A DNA stretch of 64,000 nucleotides from Sulfurovum sp. UBA7648 (lineage in GTDB: Bacteria > Campylobacterota > Campylobacteria > Campylobacterales > Sulfurovaceae). Below, in pieces: positions 27,418-35,827 of this stretch. The position numbers and the translations under genes were made by a program. The notes beneath the pieces are model-generated. The model did no database searches. It saw only the letters and a list, made by a program, of their open reading frames with translations, and was not told the DNA's origin. Each line of letters starts with the position of its first letter. The first letter of the stretch is position 1. The stretch is from positions 71,159 through 135,158 of the forward strand of contig DLIG01000015.1 of NCBI GenBank assembly GCA_002483605.1. The letters run 5' to 3'.

Positions 27418-27449
27418 GTTATCAAAATGTTTCTTTTCTGATTTATGAT
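27418..27449 (+). promoter_or_regulatory. Candidate Pho box and -10 of the OlsF-like gene
   Basis: GTTAT (27418-27422), spacer CAAAAT, GTTTC (27429-27433), then TATGAT (27444-27449) ten bases later. GTTATCAAAATGTTTC is the closest in the window to the recalled Campylobacter PhosR box. Confidence 0.72.
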
Positions 27450-27475
27450 ATGGTATATCTCAAACAGGGAATACT

Positions 27476-29188
27476 ATGCAAATACAGATAGAAAATTACA
27501 TGCTTCATCATTATCCGAAACTCTCGATCGTTCCGGAAAAATTACAGAAATTATTATTTAGTTCTTTAAGAGCTTTTTTTCATGAAAAACAGATCAATAC
27601 ATTTATTGAAGCCAATACAAATAAAGAAGTTTTTGGATTTATTGAGGCAATATTGGATCATTTTAATATAAATATAGGCCTTCGCAAACAAGAACTCGAC
27701 CATATTCCTCCATTTGGCAAAGTAGTGATCATTGCAAATCATCCTCTTGGTGCATTGGATGCATTGGCTCTTATTCATTTACTCAAAGATATACGTAAAG
27801 ATATCAAAATAGTGGCAAATTCATTTTTAAATCAATTCGATCAACTAAAAGATATCTTAATACCAGTTGACAATATACACAACAAAACAGACAAAAATTC
27901 ACTCAAAAAGATCTACGATGCATTAGACGAAGGGCAAGCAGTTATTATATTTCCATCAGGTGAAGTGAGCCGTGCAAGAGTTGATGGGATCAAAGATACT
28001 GCATGGAAAAGCGGTTTTTTAAAGATCGCTTTAAAAACAAGAGCCCCGATATTGCCTATATATATCAAGGCAAAAAATTCTAAAACTTTTTATATGCTCT
28101 CATGGCTCAATCGTTCTTTTGCAACCGCAACATTACCGCATGAGATGTTTAAATCTTATAAGAAAACTATCGATTTCAAGATAGGAAAATCAATATCTTA
28201 TGATTCTTATAATTTAAGCGGATTATCTTTAAAACAGAGCGTAAAACTGCTTCGTAAACATTTTTATCGTATAGCCAAAGGCGGTAGAGAGATTTTTCTT
28301 ACTCAAAACATTATAGCAACTCCTGAAGCAAGGAGCGAACTAAAAAAAACTTTAAAGAATGCGATGATGTTAGGTAAGACTTTTGATGATAAACATATAC
28401 TGCTTTATTCAAGCAAGATGGAAGACTGTGTATTAAATGAGATAGGCAGGCTAAGAGAACTTAGCTTTCGTTTTGTAGGCGAGGGCAGTGGCAAAAAAAG
28501 AGACATAGACAATTTTGATATGTATTATAAACATTTAATAGTATGGGATGATGATGCATTAGAGATAGCCGGAGCATATAGAATAGGCATTGGCAGAGAT
28601 ATATTGGAATTATACGGTACAAAAGGTTTTTATACGTCAAAACTTTTTGATTTTGATAATAAATTTGATTCCCATATCTCTCAAGGTATTGAACTTGGAC
28701 GAAGTTTTGTGCAGCCGAAATATTGGAATAGCAGGGCGCTTGATTATTTATGGCAAGGGATAGGAGCATTTATAAAAATGCAACCACAAATTCGTTATCT
28801 TTTTGGAGCTGTTAGTTTGAGCGACACATTCAGTAATGAAGCAAAAGGTATGATGATAGAGTTTTACAGAAATTATTTTGGTACCAATGAATCGTTAGTT
28901 AGACATAAATATCCATATAAAATATCACTTGAAACAAAGAAGATATGTAAAGCAATCTTTGTTTACAATGATTATAAAAAAGATTTACAAACACTCAAAG
29001 AAAAGCTAGAAATGATGAGCTATGCTATACCTACGCTTTATAAACAATATAGTGAAGTATGTGAAGACGGCGGAGTAAAGTTTTTTGATTTTGGATATGA
29101 CAAAGATTTTGGTAATTGTGTTGACGGCTTTATAGTGACAGATTTGACACTGTTAAAGGAGAGCAAACGCAAAAGATATATCCGTTAG
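27476..29188 (+). CDS. OlsF-like bifunctional ornithine lipid acyltransferase
   Basis: 570 residues with two acyltransferase parts. Residues about 70-270 are a PlsC/LPLAT-type domain (IIANHPLGALDALAL, FPSGEVSRA). Residues about 300-460 resemble an OlsB-type GNAT acyltransferase (RELSFRFVGEG, ELGRSFVQPKYWNSRALDYLWQGIGAFI, YLFGAVSLSD). This order and length match OlsF, which makes ornithine lipids in one protein: the C-terminal half N-acylates ornithine and the N-terminal half adds the second chain. The role fits its Pho-box promoter, since these phosphorus-free lipids are made when phosphate is low. It could also be annotated simply as a hemolysin-like acyltransferase; substrate is inferred. 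Confidence 0.78.
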   Translation: MQIQIENYMLHHYPKLSIVPEKLQKLLFSSLRAFFHEKQINTFIEANTNKEVFGFIEAILDHFNINIGLRKQELDHIPPFGKVVIIANHPLGALDALALIHLLKDIRKDIKIVANSFLNQFDQLKDILIPVDNIHNKTDKNSLKKIYDALDEGQAVIIFPSGEVSRARVDGIKDTAWKSGFLKIALKTRAPILPIYIKAKNSKTFYMLSWLNRSFATATLPHEMFKSYKKTIDFKIGKSISYDSYNLSGLSLKQSVKLLRKHFYRIAKGGREIFLTQNIIATPEARSELKKTLKNAMMLGKTFDDKHILLYSSKMEDCVLNEIGRLRELSFRFVGEGSGKKRDIDNFDMYYKHLIVWDDDALEIAGAYRIGIGRDILELYGTKGFYTSKLFDFDNKFDSHISQGIELGRSFVQPKYWNSRALDYLWQGIGAFIKMQPQIRYLFGAVSLSDTFSNEAKGMMIEFYRNYFGTNESLVRHKYPYKISLETKKICKAIFVYNDYKKDLQTLKEKLEMMSYAIPTLYKQYSEVCEDGGVKFFDFGYDKDFGNCVDGFIVTDLTLLKESKRKRYIR

Positions 29189-29222
29189 CTGTTAGCGAAA
29201 GTAAATGATATTTTTTTTCTTG

Positions 29223-29228
29223 TATAAT
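29223..29228 (+). promoter_or_regulatory. -10 hexamer directly before the second response regulator
   Basis: A perfect TATAAT ends only seven bases before the ATG at 29236, and no ribosome binding site is seen. If used, transcription would begin at or beside the start codon, giving a leaderless message. Confidence 0.5.
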
Positions 29229-29235
29229 ACTATGT

Positions 29236-29922
29236 ATGCAAAAAGAAAAGATAGAAATTCTTATTATTGAAGATGAAGAGGATATATTAGAGCTTGTAGA
29301 GTATTTGCTCAACAAAGAAGGGTATAGGACTACAGGTTTTTTATCTGCCGAACACGTAATACAATTTTTGGATGAAGAGAATCCATCGCTGCTTATCGTA
29401 GATCGTAATCTTCCCGGTATTGAAGGCAGTCAATTTGTCTTTCATCTAAGAGAGCAAGGATATTCAATTCCGGTGATATTTTTGACTGCCAAGGATTCTC
29501 AAAGTGATATAGAAGACGGGTTTGAAAGCGGTGGCGATGATTATATCACCAAGCCATTTCACCCAAAAGAGTTCATTCTTAGAGTAAATGCTCTTCTAAG
29601 AAGAAGCGGCGCATTAGCATCAGGCGATATTGTAAAATATAAAGAGATCGCTTTAAATTGTAGTAAAAAAACGGTTTCTGTTGGAGGCAATGATATTGCT
29701 TTAACGCAATTTGAAAATGACTTGCTCTATTTTTTGATACAAAACGCAGGCAAAAATCTAGATAGAGAAGTTTTGCACAATGCATTATGGCAGGGCAAAA
29801 TAGAAAGCAGCAATTATAATGCTATGAATGTTGCGATCAATCGTCTCAAAAAAAAGATAGACCCGGAGTGTAAACTAGGATATTTTCATGCTATATGGGG
29901 CATTGGATATAAATTTGAATAG
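29236..29922 (+). CDS. PhoB/OmpR-family response regulator, copy 2
   Basis: 228 residues, the same design as copy 1 and closely similar in the receiver (IIEDEED, LIVDRNLPGIEGSQFVFHLR, FLTAKDS, KPFHP); the winged-helix half differs more and ends IWGIGYKFE. It looks like a duplication with divergence of DNA binding or partner choice. No kinase is adjacent. A TATAAT sits seven bases before the start. The PPK2 gene follows after nine bases, so the two are probably cotranscribed. Confidence 0.9.
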   Translation: MQKEKIEILIIEDEEDILELVEYLLNKEGYRTTGFLSAEHVIQFLDEENPSLLIVDRNLPGIEGSQFVFHLREQGYSIPVIFLTAKDSQSDIEDGFESGGDDYITKPFHPKEFILRVNALLRRSGALASGDIVKYKEIALNCSKKTVSVGGNDIALTQFENDLLYFLIQNAGKNLDREVLHNALWQGKIESSNYNAMNVAINRLKKKIDPECKLGYFHAIWGIGYKFE

Positions 29923-29931
29923 GAGGGATAT

Positions 29932-30783
29932 GTGGAATTCAATGAATTTTTAAAACAATTTAATAAAGATGAGGCATACCAAAGAGAAGTATTTAAAAAA
30001 TACTCATATGCAGTGCAAGAAGATTCATTGGAGCCTTTGCAAGTTGAGCTTATTAAGCTGCAAGATCATTTGGAAAAACATCAGAAAAAAATGATCGTCC
30101 TTATAGAAGGAAGAGATGCATCAGGCAAAGGCGGAGCAATTCGCAGGATCACAAGATATATGAACGAAAAGCATTATCGGGTAGTTGCCCTTGGAAAACC
30201 TTCTGATGTTCAAAAAACACAATGGTATTTTCAGAGATATGTAGAACAATTTCCGCACGGCGGAGAGATGGTGCTTTTTGATAGAAGCTGGTATAATCGG
30301 GCAATGGTTGAGCCTGTTTTTGGATTTTGCACCAAAGACCAATACAAAACTTTTATAAAAAGTGTTCCGCAGTTTGAGGCTGATCTGGTAGATCATGGAT
30401 TTTATTTTGTAAAGATATATTTCTCTGTTACCAAAGAAGAGCAGCATGCTAGGTTTTTAGAAAGAGAGTATAATCCCTTAAAACAGTGGAAATTAAGCGA
30501 AATTGATGTGCAGATGCAAGAAAAATGGGATGAATTTACCCTCATGAAATATGAAATGCTAAAGCGCACCCATACCATTAAAACCCCTTGGACGGTTATA
30601 CGCAGTGTAGATAAATTTAAAGCTAGATTAAATGCTATCAAAACAATATTAAATCATGTGCCGTATGAAGGGCGCAATAGTGAACTGGATTTTAGTGTAG
30701 ATCCTGAAATTGTACATAATGGACACCGAGAAATAGAAATTATGGAAGCCGATCTGCGCAGTCAGGGTAAATTTATCGGATAA
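29932..30783 (+). CDS. Polyphosphate kinase 2 family protein
   Basis: 283 residues from a GTG at 29932 with AGGAGGG upstream. Walker A GRDASGKGGAIRRI, the lid-region FPHGGEMVLFDRSWYNRA, and FLEREYNPLKQWKLSEID are PPK2 signatures. PPK2 enzymes use polyphosphate to phosphorylate nucleoside di- or monophosphates, or the reverse. One-domain length suits class I (NDP-phosphorylating). Its position after the second regulator ties polyphosphate use to the phosphate island. A hairpin follows. Confidence 0.93.
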   Translation: MEFNEFLKQFNKDEAYQREVFKKYSYAVQEDSLEPLQVELIKLQDHLEKHQKKMIVLIEGRDASGKGGAIRRITRYMNEKHYRVVALGKPSDVQKTQWYFQRYVEQFPHGGEMVLFDRSWYNRAMVEPVFGFCTKDQYKTFIKSVPQFEADLVDHGFYFVKIYFSVTKEEQHARFLEREYNPLKQWKLSEIDVQMQEKWDEFTLMKYEMLKRTHTIKTPWTVIRSVDKFKARLNAIKTILNHVPYEGRNSELDFSVDPEIVHNGHREIEIMEADLRSQGKFIG

Positions 30784-30786
30784 AAT

Positions 30787-30815
30787 CCGCCTCACTAAAA
30801 AGTACTGTGAGACGG
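30787..30815 (+). terminator. Hairpin after the PPK2 gene
   Basis: CCGCCTCAC pairs with GTGAGACGG with one mismatch around an 11-base loop, four bases after the stop. No T run follows, so function is uncertain. Confidence 0.45.
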
Positions 30816-30922
30816 ACCAAAACAAGGAAGGAGTAAAAAGACTTGTATGCAGTACTCTTGCAACAATGTAAGTATAACTCTAAATGGTAAATCAATATAC
30901 AATAAAATAAAGAAAATAGTTA

Positions 30923-31471
30923 ATGTATGATAAACAATATTTATGTGGTATAGATGAATCAGGGAGAGGACCGCTGGCTGGGCCTCTTGTGATTGCCGGA
31001 GTGGTACTGTGCGGAATGATCAAAGGCGTCATGGATTCTAAGAAGCTTTCGGAAAAAAAAAGAGAAGAAATTTATATTCAAATTATTCAAAATTCAAGAT
31101 ATCATATAGTTATCTTTGATGCAAGGCAGGTTGATGATATGGGCATATCCGAATGTTTGAGACAAGGACTTTTGGAGATTATGCATCATTTGCCGGGGCA
31201 TGATTATCTTTTTGACGGAAATTGTACATTTGGTGTGCAAAATATAGAAACTATGATAAAAGCAGATGAAAAAATCTTCGAAGTAAGTGCTGCTAGCATA
31301 TTAGCCAAAGTTACAAGAGATAGAATCATGATAGAGTTGGCTGCGCTGTATCCGCAATATGGATTTGACAACCACAAGGGATATGGCACAAAAGCACATA
31401 TAGACGCCATAATCAAACATGGCAGATGCGAAGTGCATCGTAAGAGCTTTAATGTTAAAGGAATTGACTAA
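30923..31471 (+). CDS. rnhB: Ribonuclease HII
   Basis: 182 residues. CGIDESGRGPLAGPLVIAGVVL gives the catalytic Asp-Glu start of RNase HII, with DSKKLSEKKRE and SILAKVTRD following. Removes RNA primers and single ribonucleotides from DNA. Stands alone, convergent with aroC; the gap upstream (139 bases) holds no gene. A second, type I, RNase H is at 34325. Confidence 0.95.
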   Translation: MYDKQYLCGIDESGRGPLAGPLVIAGVVLCGMIKGVMDSKKLSEKKREEIYIQIIQNSRYHIVIFDARQVDDMGISECLRQGLLEIMHHLPGHDYLFDGNCTFGVQNIETMIKADEKIFEVSAASILAKVTRDRIMIELAALYPQYGFDNHKGYGTKAHIDAIIKHGRCEVHRKSFNVKGID

Positions 31472-31537
31472 ATTGTCATTTTTTTAATTTTTCTGATAAA
31501 AAATCAAAATAAAAATTTTAAAATAGTATAAAGATTT

Positions 31538-32614
31538 TTACTTTTTGTAAATTTTTTCTATATGCTCCATGCGACTGCCCATATTGAGCAATATCATATC
31601 TGCAAGCACCAATGCCATCATAGCTTCACACACTATACTTCCTCTGATGGCAACACATGGGTCATGTCTGCCTTTGAGCGAACATAGAGTCTCGCTTCCA
31701 TCTTTAGTGATAGTGTGCTGTTCTTGAAATATTGACGGTGTTGGCTTGAAGTGTGTAGTTACCGATATATCATCACCATTACTAATTCCGCCCAAAATAC
31801 CTCCGGCTTTGTTGCTCTCAAAGCCACTTGAACCTATAGGATCATTGTTTTGTGAACCTTTAAGGGTTGCACTTTTTGCTCCCTCGCCGATTTCTACGGC
31901 TTTGGCTGCATTGATGCCCATCATTGCTTCAGCTAATGCACCGTCTAATTTATGGTACATCGGTTCTCCTAAGCCTACTGGAACACCCGTAGCAATAGTA
32001 AGTACGCTGCCCCCTATAGAGTCATGTTCGTCTCTGGCTAATGTTACAGCTTCTATTTGCTTTTCTTCATAATTTTTATCAAGCGCATGTATGGGACTTG
32101 ATTTGGCATATTCAAAATCATCTATGATGCCTTTTATATTGCCGATAGCTTTTATGCCGCTTTGGATACTTATACCGATCGTACTAAGCATTAATTTTGC
32201 TATTGCGCCGGCTGCTACTCTAGCAGCAGTCTCTCTGGCACTGCTTCGTCCGCCGCCTCTGTAATCTCTGATGCCGTATTTGTTCCAATAAGTAAAATCG
32301 GCATGCCCTGGGCGAAAAAGATCTTTTACAGAGTCATAATCTTTGCTTTTTTGATCTTCATTGTATATGATCATCGCAATTGGAGTGCCTGTGCTTTTAC
32401 CTTCAAAAACTCCTGATAATATGGATACTTTATCGCTTTCTTTGCGTTTGGTCTCCAGGTTGCTCTTGCCCGGTTTTCTACGGTCCAATTCACTCTGGAT
32501 AAACAGTTCATCAATTGCTAATCCGGCCGGAACACCATCAACTATACAGCCCAAAGCCACACCATGAGACTCTCCAAAAGTGGTCATTGTGAATTTTTTG
32601 CCAAAAGTATTCAT
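31538..32614 (-). CDS. aroC: Chorismate synthase
   Basis: 358 residues from the ATG at 32614, one base after the rnc stop. MNTFGKKFTMTTFGESHGVALG, the RxGRSSARETA segment and GxHDPCVAIRG are chorismate synthase marks. Makes chorismate from EPSP using reduced FMN. An upstream in-frame ATG at 32647 lies within rnc and is not needed. Last gene of the leftward operon. Confidence 0.96.
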   Translation of the reverse strand: MNTFGKKFTMTTFGESHGVALGCIVDGVPAGLAIDELFIQSELDRRKPGKSNLETKRKESDKVSILSGVFEGKSTGTPIAMIIYNEDQKSKDYDSVKDLFRPGHADFTYWNKYGIRDYRGGGRSSARETAARVAAGAIAKLMLSTIGISIQSGIKAIGNIKGIIDDFEYAKSSPIHALDKNYEEKQIEAVTLARDEHDSIGGSVLTIATGVPVGLGEPMYHKLDGALAEAMMGINAAKAVEIGEGAKSATLKGSQNNDPIGSSGFESNKAGGILGGISNGDDISVTTHFKPTPSIFQEQHTITKDGSETLCSLKGRHDPCVAIRGSIVCEAMMALVLADMILLNMGSRMEHIEKIYKK

Positions 32615-32615
32615 A

Positions 32616-33293
32616 TCATTTGCCTTGTAGTAATATATCCAAAGCACTCTTGGCAGCTTTTTGCTGAGCCTCTTTTTTGCTTTTTCCTTGTGCTGTTGCT
32701 ATCTCTTTGCCATTTAAAGTAAGAGATATCTCAAACTCTTTTTTATGATCAGGCCCAAATGCACGTACAAGCTCATAATCAGGAGTTACGCCATATTTGG
32801 CTTGAGTCAATTCTTGAAGAGCTGTTTTGTAATCTTTTGAGAGAGTTTGCAGATCAATGGTTGGATAACATTTTTCCAATAACTCTATAACTATTTTTCT
32901 AGCTGTTTCAAGCCCGCCTTCTATATAGATAGCACCGATTATGGCTTCAAATGCATTGGACAACAAAGAAGGCTTAGTTCTTCCTTCATTGTTTTCTTCA
33001 GCAAGAGACAGATAGATATATTTTCCTAAATTTAATATTTTTGCCAAAAGCGCAAATCCGCTTTCATTGACAAGTGATGCTCTTATTTTTGACAGTGTTC
33101 CTTCGTCTGAATCTTTGAATTTGTTATATAGATATTCGCCTACGATGAGGTCAAGTACCGCGTCTCCCAAAAACTCAAGCCGCTCATTATTATAAGGCTT
33201 TTTAAAACTTCTATGAGTTAAAGCCTCAATAATCAATTGCTTGTCATTAAAAACATACCCCAGTTGGCGTTCTAATTGACTATAGTTATCCAT
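32616..33293 (-). CDS. rnc: Ribonuclease III
   Basis: 225 residues. Catalytic motif NERLEFLGDAVLDLIVGEYLY near residue 35, a second acidic patch (NAFEAIIGAIYIEGG), and a C-terminal double-stranded RNA-binding domain (ALQELTQAKYG... AAKSALDILLQ). Processes rRNA precursors. Within the leftward operon between the lysozyme-like gene and aroC. Confidence 0.96.
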   Translation of the reverse strand: MDNYSQLERQLGYVFNDKQLIIEALTHRSFKKPYNNERLEFLGDAVLDLIVGEYLYNKFKDSDEGTLSKIRASLVNESGFALLAKILNLGKYIYLSLAEENNEGRTKPSLLSNAFEAIIGAIYIEGGLETARKIVIELLEKCYPTIDLQTLSKDYKTALQELTQAKYGVTPDYELVRAFGPDHKKEFEISLTLNGKEIATAQGKSKKEAQQKAAKSALDILLQGK

Positions 33294-33327
33294 TATTACT
33301 CCTTAATTTGGCTTTTATTATAGCATA

Positions 33328-33903
33328 TTATGGGTTATAGTGTCCCTTTCTGGCATTGTAGTATTTTGATATACTGGTGCCAAAATCATCTTTATAGTCT
33401 TTATGTTCTGTCGCGTATTTTTCTGCACTGCCTACCCCGCCAAAATGCGATGCTATTAGCATAGATTTGGCAAATGACGGATCATCTAGATTAAAACCTT
33501 TTTGCAAAAGCCTTTTGGTATTTATTCTAAGCATGGTATCCATTGCCTTGTCTTGAAGTTCAACACTGTTTAAAAAGGCTTGTTTGCCGCCTTCAATATT
33601 CCAATTATTTGGATCATCTAGGAATTTAGTTAAATTATATCCATCTCTCCACATGACTTTTGCTGCTCTGGTTTTGGTCTTTTTAGTATAGGTTAAAGCC
33701 CTGTAGTTTTCTAATTTCAAAAATCCTATGTCAACCAAGCTCATGGCACCAAATTGATATTTGCCCAAAAAACCGTTACGATTAACTACGGTATGTTTGT
33801 TGGATGATTCCATAATAGAAATTATACTTTTGACTTCACTGTAAACACTTTCATTTGCGCTAGCCAATGCTGCACTAAAGATCAATATGTATAAAAATCT
33901 CAT
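33328..33903 (-). CDS. Exported lysozyme-like (transglycosylase-fold) protein
   Basis: 191 residues with a signal peptide ending near ALASA. IMESSNKHTVVNRNGFLGKYQFG has a Glu followed by a GxYQFG segment, the pattern of lysozyme-like muramidases and lytic transglycosylases, and the rest is helical. It follows the RlpA gene by eight bases, which also suggests work on the cell wall. The exact family is not recognised and activity is inferred. Confidence 0.62.
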   Translation of the reverse strand: MRFLYILIFSAALASANESVYSEVKSIISIMESSNKHTVVNRNGFLGKYQFGAMSLVDIGFLKLENYRALTYTKKTKTRAAKVMWRDGYNLTKFLDDPNNWNIEGGKQAFLNSVELQDKAMDTMLRINTKRLLQKGFNLDDPSFAKSMLIASHFGGVGSAEKYATEHKDYKDDFGTSISKYYNARKGHYNP

Positions 33904-33911
33904 GTCAATGC

Positions 33912-34328
33912 CTATTGTACTAATTCTATTTTGGCATAAAATACACCCTTGCCGACTACGCCGATCTCTTTTGCAGCCGCATGAGAAATATCAAGGACCC
34001 TGTGTTTTACAAATGGACCCCTGTCGGTTACTTTGACAATTACACTTTTGTCTGTTTTGAGCTCTGTGACCCTAAGAAGGGTACCGAAAGGAAGAGTTTT
34101 ATGCGCAGCGGTTTTTTGTGTACTGTCAAATCTCTCTCCGCTGGCAGTACGGCTGCCGTTAAATTTTGAACCGTACCAGCTGCATTTACCCGTAGCAATT
34201 TGTTTGTATTGTTTTGATCCGTTATTGTCAATATTTGTTGCATTGACATCACTTGGCATAGCTAATGCGTTTGTTATTGTTAAGCATATTGACAATATTG
34301 TCAAATTGAATTTTGTTTTCATGATCAT
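33912..34328 (-). CDS. rlpA: RlpA-family septal ring protein / lytic transglycosylase-like
   Basis: 138 residues: signal peptide, then the double-psi beta-barrel of RlpA (SWYGSKFNGSRTASGERFD, AAHKTLPFGTLLRV, VKVTDRGPFVKHRVLDISHAAA). Asp in the VTDRGPF motif is the catalytic candidate; RlpA cleaves glycan strands lacking stem peptides in some bacteria. There is no SPOR domain, so it is the short form. Start overlaps the rnhA stop (ATGA); an ATG six bases further in is also possible. Confidence 0.88.
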   Translation of the reverse strand: MIMKTKFNLTILSICLTITNALAMPSDVNATNIDNNGSKQYKQIATGKCSWYGSKFNGSRTASGERFDSTQKTAAHKTLPFGTLLRVTELKTDKSVIVKVTDRGPFVKHRVLDISHAAAKEIGVVGKGVFYAKIELVQ

Positions 34329-34762
34329 TCCTTAAATTTCATAGCTTCTGCTTTTGCCATTTGGTCACAAAGTTCATTTTCAATATGTCCGTTATGCCCT
34401 CGTACCCATTGAGCGTTAATTGTATGCGGAGCAGAAGCATCTATGTACATTTTCCACAAATCGACATTTTTTACTTTGGCAAAATTTTTGGATATCCAGC
34501 CTTTTAGCCATTTGTTGATGGCATTGACAACATAACTGCTATCAGAAATTATAATTACGTTACAAGGTTCTTTAAGAAGTTTGAGCCCTTCGATAACCCC
34601 CATAAGTTCCATTCGATTGTTTGTAGTATGTGCTTCACCGCCACTGAAATGTTTACGGTGTCCTTGAAACTCGAGTATCCCGCCGTAACCTCCAGGTCCT
34701 GGATTGCCTAGGCTTGAACCGTCAGAATAGAGGGTTATCGTTTTGCGTTGTTGATTTTGCAA
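34325..34762 (-). CDS. rnhA: Ribonuclease HI
   Basis: 145 residues. TLYSDGSSLGNPGPGGYGG (catalytic Asp), TNNRMELMGVIEGL (Glu), SDSSYVVNAI (Asp) and RGHNGHIENELCD (His/Asp region) are complete. Starts at a TTG (34762) with a strong GGAGG upstream; it overlaps the 3' end of the TPR gene by 41 bases. Confidence 0.94.
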   Translation of the reverse strand: MQNQQRKTITLYSDGSSLGNPGPGGYGGILEFQGHRKHFSGGEAHTTNNRMELMGVIEGLKLLKEPCNVIIISDSSYVVNAINKWLKGWISKNFAKVKNVDLWKMYIDASAPHTINAQWVRGHNGHIENELCDQMAKAEAMKFKE

Positions 34763-35765
34763 TTTGTTCCTCCACTTTTATTGAGTTGATAGCCTTACAA
34801 TTTGGACATCTTTTGAAGCTGACAGGAAATGTATGCCTGCAATTATTGCAAATATATGAAAAATATAATTCGCCTTTATCATACCCATATTGTTTGGCAA
34901 TAGCAAGCATATCAAGACTAAATATGCCGCAAGTTTGCGATAAAGTATCCTCAATGCCTTTGATATAATATAATACTTTTAGAGATTCATAGGTATTTAT
35001 AATATTCATATCCAGCTTTTCGTTATCCAAGAACCACAATATATCCAAAATATCTTCTATTCGATCTTCGTCAAAAATATTCCAGGCCCTTGTATGGTCA
35101 TTGCGGAAGATCTGTTCCATTATGGGACGATAAAGCGATGGGTAAAGTTTGTATAATTCGACTAATTTATCGCTCTTATCTTGTTTGGATATTTTTTTAT
35201 CGGCTGTAAGCGTCTCTAATTCCAAAAAAGCTTCTAGGCTAGTTGTATCTTCACCTATAGTTTTAAGAGGTAATAAAGTCTCTTTCGCTTTATCAAAATC
35301 ATGCATTAGTTCATATATTATTTCTAATGAATGCAGAACATTAGGATTTCTCGGTGTTTTTGATAATATATCCAGATAAATAGTTTTTGCTCTTTCTAAA
35401 AATCCGGCATGAAAGTAGGTGTTGCCCAAATGTTCCATAAGTTCAAGCTGTGGTAACTCTTCGTTTATGTTTTTGATAAGATAGAGATATGTCTCTATAG
35501 CTTTTTGATACTCCCCATTGTGTTCGAACGCTTTAGCCAATGTTGATAACGGAGTAAGCATATGCTCTTCGTATATTAAATCTTTCGTATTTATATAGCA
35601 TTCACTGCTTTCAAATTTTTCTAAAAAATTCAATAATGAATTATGTTCTTTTTGTTTTGAATATACTTCCCAAATATAAACCGTTACAGCAATGATAAAA
35701 CCTAAACCTACTATCAACAGGATACTAAATAGCGGATCATTGTATTTTGGTAAAATATGTTCCAT
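34722..35765 (-). CDS. LapB-like TPR protein with membrane anchor and zinc ribbon
   Basis: About 347 residues from the ATG at 35765; longer in-frame starts would run into the dnaG promoter. N-terminal transmembrane helix (ILLIVGLGFIIAVTVYI), a middle of tetratricopeptide repeats (about residues 70-200, e.g. GEYQKAIETYLYLI and GFLERAKTIYLDIL), and a C-terminal four-cysteine ribbon (C-x2-C ... C-x2-C in YICNNCRHTFPVSFKRCPNCKA written as two pairs). This is the architecture of LapB/YciM, a regulator of LPS assembly. The function here is inferred from architecture only. Confidence 0.7.
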   Translation of the reverse strand: MEHILPKYNDPLFSILLIVGLGFIIAVTVYIWEVYSKQKEHNSLLNFLEKFESSECYINTKDLIYEEHMLTPLSTLAKAFEHNGEYQKAIETYLYLIKNINEELPQLELMEHLGNTYFHAGFLERAKTIYLDILSKTPRNPNVLHSLEIIYELMHDFDKAKETLLPLKTIGEDTTSLEAFLELETLTADKKISKQDKSDKLVELYKLYPSLYRPIMEQIFRNDHTRAWNIFDEDRIEDILDILWFLDNEKLDMNIINTYESLKVLYYIKGIEDTLSQTCGIFSLDMLAIAKQYGYDKGELYFSYICNNCRHTFPVSFKRCPNCKAINSIKVEEQIAKSTTQNDNPLF

Positions 35766-35827
35766 TTTGGCTATACCTTTTTTGGTTGTATCTGCTAAGA
35801 TTATACCAAATTTGCTATAATGACGAG

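Noticed and set aside
29184..29210. GTTAG/GTTAG/GTAAA repeats before the second response regulator as another Pho box
   Set aside because: Spacing is 7 and 10 instead of 11, and they do not end ten bases before the TATAAT.
31746..32072. Plus-strand ORF opposite aroC, and similar long ORFs opposite pstB, macB, argS and gap
   Set aside because: Antisense shadows of conserved genes. Hydrophobic or Ser-rich content comes from the reverse frame.
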